This document shows, piece by piece, positions 57,849 through 64,000 of a DNA stretch of 64,000 bases. The stretch's first letter is position 1. The number at the start of each line of letters is the position of its first letter. The notes beneath the pieces are model-generated. The model did not search any database and was not told the DNA's origin. It saw only the letters and a list, made by a program, of their open reading frames with translations. Location of the stretch: assembly GCF_025154015.1 (NCBI RefSeq), contig NZ_JAOAMV010000003.1:186001-250000 (forward strand). The letters are read 5' to 3'. The DNA is from Tsuneonella litorea (lineage in GTDB: Bacteria; Pseudomonadota; Alphaproteobacteria; Sphingomonadales; Sphingomonadaceae). The translations under genes were made by a program, and so were the position numbers.

Positions 57849-58335
57849 GGTTCATCGCTCCTGCGACGGCCTTGCGCGCGGCCGCTTCGGTGACCGTGGA
57901 GCCGGTCAGCTTGGCGACGATGTCGCGCGCGGCTTCGGCGGCCACGCCTTCGAGTTCGGCCAGCGCACTGGCGCGGGCGGCATCGAGTTCGGCTTCGGCT
58001 GCCGCGGTTTTCTTGGCGAGGTCGGCGTTGGCCTTGGCGATGCGCTTGTCGGCATCGGCCGTGGCCTTGGCCTTGGCTTCCGCCGCCTGGGCGGCGGCCG
58101 CGGCGTGAACCTCGTTCATCCTCGTGCGCCAGCCTTCCTCGTCGGCATCGGCCTCGGCACGCAGGCGCTCTGCTTCCGCGAGGTCGGCGGCGATCTGGGC
58201 GTCGCGCGCGTCGACGGTGTCTTCCACCTTGGGCACAATCCCGCGCCCGGCGATGAAATAGATCGCAGCCAGCGTCAGCAGCAGCCAGAATAGCTGCGAC
58301 TGAAGGACGAGGCCGAGTTGGGCGAGTTGTGGCAT
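57841..58335 (-). CDS. atpF': F0F1 ATP synthase subunit b'
   Basis: 164 residues: membrane helix near the N-terminus (about 8-27, LVLQSQLFWLLLTLAAIYFI) and a long Ala/Glu-rich coiled-coil. The order c-b'-b and the presence of a second divergent b-type subunit identify it as b'. Separated from atpE by 68 nt containing a 9-bp hairpin. Confidence 0.92.
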   Translation of the reverse strand: MPQLAQLGLVLQSQLFWLLLTLAAIYFIAGRGIVPKVEDTVDARDAQIAADLAEAERLRAEADADEEGWRTRMNEVHAAAAAQAAEAKAKATADADKRIAKANADLAKKTAAAEAELDAARASALAELEGVAAEAARDIVAKLTGSTVTEAAARKAVAGAMNRA

Positions 58336-58367
58336 CGGACTACCTTACACGAGAACCTGACGGGCTA

Positions 58368-58392
58368 GCCCGGCGGCGCGAAACCGCCGGGC
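58368..58392 (-). other. Stem-loop between atpE and atpF'
   Basis: GCCCGGCGG (58368-58376) and CCGCCGGGC (58384-58392) form a 9-bp stem with a 7-nt loop directly after the atpE stop. No T-run follows. A stabilising or attenuating hairpin would help supply the c subunit in the excess needed for the ring; this role is inferred from other ATP synthase operons. Confidence 0.55.
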
Positions 58393-58403
58393 GTACCGAC
58401 AAA

Positions 58404-58631
58404 TCAGCGCGCGTAGAGGATGATCATCGCCACGGCGAACGCCATCAGGCCGAGCAGCTCGGCGGCGGCGAAGCCGATGTACAGCGTGCCGGTCTGGCCG
58501 CCGGCGGCCGCCGGGTTGCGCAGCGCGCCCTGAAGGAACGAACCGAACACGAAGCCCACGCCGGCGGCGGCAGCGCCGACGCCGATCGCCGCGATACCGG
58601 CACCGATAACCTGAGCAGAAGCGAGTTCCAT
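58404..58631 (-). CDS. atpE: F0F1 ATP synthase subunit c
   Basis: 75 residues, two membrane helices joined by the polar loop ALRNPAA. The ion-binding carboxylate is Glu58 in FAAAELLGLMAF. The Na+-type signature (a Ser or Thr after the glutamate and the matching Gln on helix 1) is absent, so the ring should carry protons. Confidence 0.96.
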   Translation of the reverse strand: MELASAQVIGAGIAAIGVGAAAAGVGFVFGSFLQGALRNPAAAGGQTGTLYIGFAAAELLGLMAFAVAMIILYAR

Positions 58632-58664
58632 TGTCTTAACTCCGATTGGTATTTACTTGAAAGA

Positions 58665-59444
58665 TCAGTGAAGATTGACAGCGTCGTTGATGTACAGCGC
58701 CGTCAGGAGAGCAAACACGAACGCCTGGATCGCGCCGACCAGCAGTTCCAGCGCATTCACGAACACGACGAAGACGAAGGCGAGCAGCGAAATGCCGTAG
58801 CCCATCGGGCCGCCAGCATTCAGGCCCTGCACGACGAAATTGCCGAACACCTCGAGCAGGATGTGCCCGGCGAACATCGCGATGAACGGTCGCAGGCCAA
58901 GGCTGAAAGGACGCACCAGGAACGAGACGAACTCGATCGGGGCGACGATGAACTTCAGCGGCAGCGGGGTGCCGTGCGGCACGAACAGGCTGAAGAAGTG
59001 CAGCCCGTGCTTCCAGAAGCCCACGCCGAGCACGATCGCGAAGCTGATGATGCTCATCGTGCCGGTGACGGTGAACTGGCTGGTCACCGTGAAGGGATGT
59101 GCGCCCGGGACGATCGCGAACGGCATCGCGCCGATCCAGTTGGCGGCGAGGATGAACACGAATGCCGTGAACACCCACGGCAGGTACTTGCGCCCTTCAG
59201 GCCCGATGTTCTGGCGGGTGACATTGTCGAGGAACCCGGTGAGCATCTCCACCGCGGCCTGCCAGCGGCCCGGCACCAGCTCGCGCTTGGTGCCGCCCCA
59301 CATGAACACCAGAATCGCGACGAGGACGATGATCATCCACAGCGCGGAATTGGTGAACTGGAACGGGGTGGCGGCCAGTTGATCGCTGCCGATCGGCGCG
59401 ATCATGAACTGGTGCATCGGATCGATCTTGGCGGGGGCAGCCAC
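58665..59444 (-). CDS. atpB: F0F1 ATP synthase subunit a
   Basis: 259 residues with about six membrane helices. The essential arginine lies in LGLRPFIAMFAGHILL. The N-terminal MAAPAKIDPMHQF and QFTNSALWMIIVLV match alphaproteobacterial AtpB. Follows atpI by 15 nt and precedes atpE by 33 nt. Confidence 0.96.
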   Translation of the reverse strand: MAAPAKIDPMHQFMIAPIGSDQLAATPFQFTNSALWMIIVLVAILVFMWGGTKRELVPGRWQAAVEMLTGFLDNVTRQNIGPEGRKYLPWVFTAFVFILAANWIGAMPFAIVPGAHPFTVTSQFTVTGTMSIISFAIVLGVGFWKHGLHFFSLFVPHGTPLPLKFIVAPIEFVSFLVRPFSLGLRPFIAMFAGHILLEVFGNFVVQGLNAGGPMGYGISLLAFVFVVFVNALELLVGAIQAFVFALLTALYINDAVNLH

Positions 59445-59459
59445 AGTCAGGTCCTATTC

Positions 59460-59768
59460 TCAGCGGTTCTTGGACATGCGGGCGACGTGCATGAGCGCGC
59501 CCGCGAAAGCGAGGAACATCAAGCCGATGGTAATCCACGGGAGCGTGTCGAACACGTTGTCGAGCACGAGTCCGACGAGAATCCCGCCTAGCGGATAACC
59601 GAGCATGGTCGAAGCGATCTGGATCCCCGCGCTGCGACCGTCCCGCATGGGGGCGTGCTCCTTTGCCATCCGCTCGTCCTCCGCATGGCGCGCACGCGCG
59701 ATGCGGTCCTCGAGCGAATCGAGCTTGGGGTCCTCGCCAATGGGGGCGTTTTCGGGATCGTTCGCCAC
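59460..59768 (-). CDS. atpI: ATP synthase accessory protein AtpI
   Basis: 102 residues from the GTG at 59768 (an upstream TTG at 59816 is possible). A charged N-terminus (PIGEDPKLDSLEDRIARAR) precedes two membrane helices with GYPLGGILVGLVLD and PWITIGLMFLAFAGALMHV, the AtpI pattern. AtpI helps c-ring assembly and may carry Mg2+. It heads the atpI-B-E-F'-F operon. Confidence 0.85.
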   Translation of the reverse strand: MANDPENAPIGEDPKLDSLEDRIARARHAEDERMAKEHAPMRDGRSAGIQIASTMLGYPLGGILVGLVLDNVFDTLPWITIGLMFLAFAGALMHVARMSKNR

Positions 59769-59936
59769 GAAGAGCGTTAGCCTCGCACGGAGTTCATAGA
59801 AAAACGCGGCCAGCAAGGCCGGCCGCAGACGCGCCGCCCTTAGGTTGGGGGCAAGCGCGAGTCAACCGCGCGGGAGCCCTTTCGCGCACGACCAAGACGT
59901 CTTGCCAGCGCCACCTGCATCGTCAAGGACAAGGCC

Positions 59937-61121
59937 ATGCAGCAACTTCGTTCCCCGCTCGAACGCGCGGTCGCCCCGGTTCGCGCGCTGTTTGTATCGG
60001 ATTCGCGCGAAGGCGTGCTCCTGATAACCGTGGCCATCGTGGCCATGGCACTCGCCAATTCGGCGCTGTCCGATGCGTACCACGCAGTGTTCCACGGGAC
60101 GCTCGCGTGGACGCCGATCCCCAAGCTGTCGAATCTCCACCTGTGGATCAACGATGCCTTGATGGCGATATTCTTCTTCGTGGTCGGCCTCGAAGTGAAG
60201 CGCGAACTGGCCGAGGGCGACCTGTCGGACCCCGAGGCGCGGCGGCTCCCGGTGATCGCCGCCGTCGCCGGCATGGCTATCCCTGCGGCGCTGTTCGTCG
60301 CGCTGGTCGGGGACGATCCGCGGCTCGACCGGGGTTGGGCGATTCCGGCAGCGACCGACATAGCCTTTGCCATGGGCGTGGTGGGCTTGCTCGGAAACCG
60401 CGTGCCCGGCTCGCTGCGCCTGTTCCTGCTGACCGTCGCGATCGTCGACGACATCGGCGCGGTCATCATCATCGCGGTATTCTACACCGTGCAGGTCAAG
60501 GCACTGTGGCTGATCGGCGCGGTCGTGGTCGCTTCGGCGATGGCGGTGATGAACCTCCGCCAGGTCGACCGGACGTGGCCCTACGTGGCGGCCGCGGTCC
60601 TGCTCTGGGTCTGCGTGCTCCATTCGGGCATCCACGCGACCATCGCCGGGGTCGTCGCCGCGCTGACGATACCGATGCGCCGCCGCGACGACACGCCCTT
60701 TCTCGAGAAGGTCGAGCACGGGCTCGCGCCGTGGAACGCGTATCTCGTGGTTCCCGTCTTTGCTCTTGCGAACGCCGGAGTCGACCTGCGCGGCATCGGC
60801 CCGGAGGGCTTCCTTGCCCCGCTACCGCTGGCAATTGCCGGCGGCCTGTTCGTGGGCAAGCAGGTCGGCATTCTGGGCGCCGTGGCGGGCGCCCGCTGGC
60901 TCGGCCTTGCACGCCCCCCCGAGGACGCGAGCTGGATTCAGCTGTGGGGCGTCGCGGTCCTGTGCGGAATCGGTTTCACGATGAGCCTGTTCATCGGCAC
61001 GATGGCGTTCGCCGACGCGCCCGAGCTGTACGAACAGGCGAAGATCGGCGTGCTCGCCGGGACGTTCGCCTCGCTCGTGCTCGGCTACGTGCTGCTACGG
61101 TTATCGGCCCGAAAGGACTGA
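59937..61121 (+). CDS. nhaA: Na+/H+ antiporter NhaA
   Basis: 394 residues with about 12 helices. The ion-binding aspartates are Asp171 and Asp172 in VDDIGAVIIIA and the conserved Asp141 in ATDIAFAMG; VVGLEVKREL is the early signature. It exchanges H+ for Na+ in the inner membrane. Divergent from the F0 operon across 168 bp and convergent with nhaD. Confidence 0.95.
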   Translation: MQQLRSPLERAVAPVRALFVSDSREGVLLITVAIVAMALANSALSDAYHAVFHGTLAWTPIPKLSNLHLWINDALMAIFFFVVGLEVKRELAEGDLSDPEARRLPVIAAVAGMAIPAALFVALVGDDPRLDRGWAIPAATDIAFAMGVVGLLGNRVPGSLRLFLLTVAIVDDIGAVIIIAVFYTVQVKALWLIGAVVVASAMAVMNLRQVDRTWPYVAAAVLLWVCVLHSGIHATIAGVVAALTIPMRRRDDTPFLEKVEHGLAPWNAYLVVPVFALANAGVDLRGIGPEGFLAPLPLAIAGGLFVGKQVGILGAVAGARWLGLARPPEDASWIQLWGVAVLCGIGFTMSLFIGTMAFADAPELYEQAKIGVLAGTFASLVLGYVLLRLSARKD

Positions 61122-61140
61122 CCGCGCGGGCGCCGGGCCG

Positions 61141-62445
61141 TCAGACAAGTGCCGCATGGCGCAGGACTTCTTCCTGCAGGATGTAGACCCCGGCCCCCGC
61201 CAGGTAGCCGATCAATGCCAGCAGGCTGAAACGCTTCAGGTACCAGATGAAATCAATCTTCTCGATGCCCATCGCCGCGACGCCCGCCGCCGAACCGATG
61301 ATGAGGATCGAACCGCCGGTGCCCGCACAATAGGCGAGGAATTCCCACAGGAAGCTGTCCGCCGGGTGCGCATCGAGACTGTACATCCCCATGGCGCCCG
61401 CCACCATCGGCACGTTGTCGACCACCGCGCTGACGAGGCCGATCACCAGCACGATCAGGTCGAGCCGGCCGAGGGTGTTGTCGAGGATCGTCGCAAGTGC
61501 TGCGAGCACCCCGGCGTGCTGGAGCGTGGCGACCGCGAGCAGGATGCCGATGAAGAAGGTGATCGCGCTCATGTCGATGCGGGCGAGCGCATTGGCGATC
61601 GTGACTCGGCTGCGCTCCTCGTAAGGCTTTTCGCGGTGGACGCGGTCGGCGATCACCCACAGGATCCCCAGGCCGAACAGAACGCCGAGGAACGGCGGGA
61701 GGTGGGTCACCGCCTTGAAGATCGGCACCGAGACCAGCGCCGCGAGACCTGCCCCGAAGATCAGGTTGCGCTCGAACGGGGTAGTGACCCGGTGTTCCGA
61801 CGACGACGGCGCCGGCACTTCGGGAGCGAGAATCTCCTTGCCGCGCAGGCTCCAAGCCACGATCGCCAGTGGCAAGACCATGTTCGCCAGCGACGGGACG
61901 ATCAGCTTGGTGACGATCGCGCCCGCCGTCACCTGCCCACCGATCCACAGCATCGTGGTTGTGACGTCGCCCATCGGCGACCAGGCGCCGCCGGCATTCG
62001 CGGAAATCACGATCATGCCCGCGAACAGGAGGCGGTCGGCCTTTTCCTGCAACAACCGTCGGCAAAGCGAGATCATGACAATCGTGGTCGTCAGGTTGTC
62101 GAGAATCGCGCTGAGAAAGAACGTCACCGAACAAATAAACAGCAGCAGGGTCGCAAGCGTCTTCGACTTGAGCCGGCTGGTGATGACGTCGAAGCCGTCG
62201 TGCGAATCGATCACCTCGACGATCGTCATCGCGCCAAGGAGGAAGAAGGCGATCTGCGCCGTTTCCACCAGCGATTCGTTCAGCTGCTCGTCGACCGCCT
62301 CGGGCATTCCCGTGGACAGCGCGTAGATCGTCCACAGGAGGCCCGCGCCGACGAGCGCCGCAGCGGACTTGTTCGTCCGCAACGGCTCCTCGAGCGCGAT
62401 GGCGGCGTAGGCGAGGACGAAAACGACGATGAGGGTGGCTGTCAT
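61141..62445 (-). CDS. nhaD: Sodium:proton antiporter NhaD family
   Basis: 434 residues with about 11-13 helices of the ion transporter superfamily. Hallmarks are the discontinuous-helix segments SANAGGAWSPMGDVTTTMLW and DNVPMVAGAMGMY together with SAILDNLTTTIVMISL. ATG at 62445 preferred to the upstream TTG. Gap to nhaA is 19 nt, convergent. Confidence 0.9.
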   Translation of the reverse strand: MTATLIVVFVLAYAAIALEEPLRTNKSAAALVGAGLLWTIYALSTGMPEAVDEQLNESLVETAQIAFFLLGAMTIVEVIDSHDGFDVITSRLKSKTLATLLLFICSVTFFLSAILDNLTTTIVMISLCRRLLQEKADRLLFAGMIVISANAGGAWSPMGDVTTTMLWIGGQVTAGAIVTKLIVPSLANMVLPLAIVAWSLRGKEILAPEVPAPSSSEHRVTTPFERNLIFGAGLAALVSVPIFKAVTHLPPFLGVLFGLGILWVIADRVHREKPYEERSRVTIANALARIDMSAITFFIGILLAVATLQHAGVLAALATILDNTLGRLDLIVLVIGLVSAVVDNVPMVAGAMGMYSLDAHPADSFLWEFLAYCAGTGGSILIIGSAAGVAAMGIEKIDFIWYLKRFSLLALIGYLAGAGVYILQEEVLRHAALV

Positions 62446-62509
62446 GTCCGCCCTCAAGCAAATCCGCGGGCCAATGGCCAGCCAAACCGGACTCGCCGTC
62501 CCGGATTAC

Positions 62510-62947
62510 TCACCAGCTGCCGGTGTTGGGCATGCTGGCCCACGGTTCCTGGGGAGGCAGGTTGCCCTCCTGGAGCAATTCGACCGAGATGCCGTCAGGC
62601 GACTTGACGAAGGCCATGTGCCCGTCGCGCGGCGGGCGATGGATCGTGTGGCCCGCCGCCTGCAGTCGCGCGCACGTCTCGTAGACGTTGTCGACCCGGT
62701 AGGCGAGGTGCCCGAAATTGCGACCGCCGGTATATGTTTCCGGCGAACTGCCGTCTGCGGGCGGCCAGTTGTAGGTCAGTTCGACCTCGGCGATGCCTTC
62801 CTGCCCCGGCGCGGCAAGGAAGATCAGCGTGAAGCGACCCTGCTCGCTGTCGAACCGCCGGGTTTCCTTCAGGCCGATGAGTTCGAAGAACGCGACCGTC
62901 GCGTCGGGATCGGTCACCCGGATCATCGTGTGCAGGTATTTCACCAT
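62510..62947 (-). CDS. gloA: Lactoylglutathione lyase (glyoxalase I) family
   Basis: 145 residues of a VOC metalloenzyme. Metal ligands appear as His6 (YLHTMIRV), a glutamate in EVELTYNW, His in FGHLAYRV and the C-terminal glutamate in DGISVELLQ. GRNFGHLAYRV and GHTIHRPP fit glyoxalase I. It converts the methylglyoxal-glutathione adduct to lactoylglutathione. ATG at 62947 fits the compact family start. Confidence 0.92.
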   Translation of the reverse strand: MVKYLHTMIRVTDPDATVAFFELIGLKETRRFDSEQGRFTLIFLAAPGQEGIAEVELTYNWPPADGSSPETYTGGRNFGHLAYRVDNVYETCARLQAAGHTIHRPPRDGHMAFVKSPDGISVELLQEGNLPPQEPWASMPNTGSW

Positions 62948-63033
62948 CGGGCGGGCTCCATTCAAAAACGGTTCATCGACAGAAATGCACGGTTCGTCTT
63001 GCGGGTCGCGCTGCATCAGGGAGTGCCTTAGCG

Positions 63034-63801
63034 ATGGCCGACACCGACGATCAATCCTCAACCGCCCCAAGCGCACGCCGGTTCCGGTTTGCGACCGACG
63101 CGACATCGCTGCGATGGCTGGGCACCTCCTCGGTGCTGGCGACCGGGCTGATCGCGGGCGGATACCTGCTTGGCGACGGGTTGCTGAGGGCCAAGGAGGC
63201 GGATCGCGCGGTGACGGTCCGCGGGCTCGCCGAACGCAACGTCACCGCAGATCTTGCCACCTGGACCATCTCCTATTCCGCCACCGGCGAAGACCTGCCG
63301 GCGGTCCAGGCAAAAGTGCGCGCCGACACGCGCGCGATCGAGGCGTTCTTTGCCGGCCTCGGGTTTCCCGCGGATGCGCTCCAACCGACTGGCGCGAACG
63401 TGTCGACCTACACCGATCGGGGGGTGACGCGGTACACCGTGCGCCAGCGGCTCGCCCTGCGGACGAAGGACATCGCGCGGGCGCAGCGCGCTGTCGCGCG
63501 GCAGTTCGACCTGGTAAACCGGGGCGTACTGCTCGAGGAAGGCAGCGGCATGGCCTATACCTTCACCGGCCTGAACGCAATCAAGCCGGCGATGGTGGCG
63601 GAAGCGACCCGCGACGCCCGCGCCGCGGCAGAACAGTTCGCCAAGGACAGCGGCACCAGCGTGGGCGCGATCCGCGACGCCACGCAGGGGTATTTCGAGA
63701 TCGAATCGCGCGATGGCGACAGCGGCGGCGGCTGGGGCGTTTCCGACACGCCCTACAAGAAGGTGCGCGTGGTCACGACGGTGAACTTCTCGCTGGGATG
63801 A
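63034..63801 (+). CDS. SIMPL domain-containing protein (DUF541)
   Basis: 255 residues: one N-terminal membrane anchor (about 28-48, LRWLGTSSVLATGLIAGGYLL) and a periplasmic SIMPL domain with VTVRGLAERNVTADLATWTISY and the C-terminal VRVVTTVNFSLG. SIMPL-type proteins are periplasmic or membrane proteins of unclear role, some linked to oxidative stress. Divergent from gloA across 86 bp. Confidence 0.87.
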   Translation: MADTDDQSSTAPSARRFRFATDATSLRWLGTSSVLATGLIAGGYLLGDGLLRAKEADRAVTVRGLAERNVTADLATWTISYSATGEDLPAVQAKVRADTRAIEAFFAGLGFPADALQPTGANVSTYTDRGVTRYTVRQRLALRTKDIARAQRAVARQFDLVNRGVLLEEGSGMAYTFTGLNAIKPAMVAEATRDARAAAEQFAKDSGTSVGAIRDATQGYFEIESRDGDSGGGWGVSDTPYKKVRVVTTVNFSLG

Positions 63802-63842
63802 ACCGAAGGCGGGAGCGGCCGGGCCGCCCCCGCCCCTGCGGA

Positions 63843-64000
63843 TCAGAAGCTGGCGCCGATCGAGAACACCACCGCATCGTCGGTGAAGCCCTTGATCGAG
63901 GGACCTTCGACCCCGACGTACGAGACGCCGAGCGAGAGGCTGCCGAGAACGGTCGCGCTGGCGCCGATCGACCAGTCCCAACCCGTGTCGTCGCCCGTGC
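63843..64000 (-). CDS. TorF family putative porin, C-terminal fragment
   Basis: The last 51 codons of a gene running beyond the window. The fragment has alternating hydrophobic beta-strands (TGWDWSIGASATVLG, LSLGVSYVGVEG, DDAVVFSIGASF) and ends in Phe, the hallmark of an outer-membrane barrel inserted by Bam. The wording matches TorF-type (Gcw_chp) putative porins. Confidence 0.8.
   Translation of the reverse strand, partial: TGDDTGWDWSIGASATVLGSLSLGVSYVGVEGPSIKGFTDDAVVFSIGASF

Noticed and set aside
63810-63835. GC-rich hairpin (GCGGC-CGG-GCCGC core) between SIMPL and the porin fragment
   Set aside because: No T-run on either strand and the stem is short; could occur by chance at this GC content.

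Overview
The window is about 64 kb of high-GC core chromosome from an alphaproteobacterium. The best fit is the Sphingomonadales, probably the Erythrobacteraceae or a close relative. This rests on gene content and order rather than any database search: a split F0 operon with paired b and b' subunits, a PhaR regulator, a TIGR02300 (FYDLG) protein, a TorF-type porin, RpoH-type promoters (CTTG-N18-CTATAT), a vgr-related metallopeptidase-like protein and many 4-nt ATGA/GTGA gene overlaps. I see no insertion sequence, prophage, CRISPR array, integrase/attachment site or plasmid gene. Coding density is very high and no gene-free stretch exceeds 300 bases.

Layout. 1-0.4 kb: end of rodA, then tRNA-Lys(CTT). 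0.4-4.5 kb: acyl-CoA catabolism (a half-size and a full-size acyl-CoA dehydrogenase, a divergent crotonase and a CaiB/BaiF CoA-transferase) and a 54-codon gene. 4.6-8 kb: end of the pyruvate dehydrogenase pathway (E2, ACP-like protein, hotdog thioesterase, E3). 8.1-19.7 kb: universal stress protein, RNase R, M28 peptidase, class-3 ProRS, PhaR, alanine racemase, MFS carrier, Fe-S scaffold-like protein, CvpA, RadA. 19.7-25.8 kb: patatin-like protein, LMW phosphatase, DnaJ, DnaK. 25.8-28.4 kb: PCu(A)C copper chaperone, vgr-related protein, indoleamine 2,3-dioxygenase-like protein, glycine-zipper lipoprotein. 28.5-33.3 kb: threonine synthase, GrpE, HrcA, then Rph and RdgB. 33.3-38.6 kb: CAP protein, HemW, XerC/D, DedA, AMP nucleosidase, YbjN-type protein. 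38.6-43.5 kb: a minus-strand cluster from asd to an alpha/beta hydrolase, preceded by an APC permease. 43.6-49.2 kb: rplS-trmD and rimM-rpsP-ffh, separated by two unrelated genes, then tRNA-Ala(GGC). 49.3-56.6 kb: TIGR02300, aroA, cmk, rpsA, gloB, a DODA-like protein and a quinone oxidoreductase. 56.6-64 kb: flavodoxin-like reductase, F0 ATP synthase operon, NhaA, NhaD, glyoxalase I, SIMPL protein and the end of a TorF-type porin.

How the genes work together. Three heat-shock pieces (dnaK-dnaJ, hrcA-grpE and their RpoH-like promoters) lie within 10 kb. Translation is represented by S1, L19, S16, TrmD, RimM, ProRS and Ffh. Central carbon and membrane energy genes (PDH, F0, NhaA/NhaD) and glyoxal detoxification (GloA, GloB) complete the housekeeping content. 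I found no convincing new defence or mobile system. The most worthwhile oddities are the half-size acyl-CoA dehydrogenase next to a crotonase that lacks both usual glutamates, the archaeal/eukaryal-type ProRS, the vgr-related gene without a standard start codon, the IDO homologue, the helically phased repeats downstream of lpd, the TGC-rich likely PhaR operator and the approx. 90-residue insertion in the MFS carrier.
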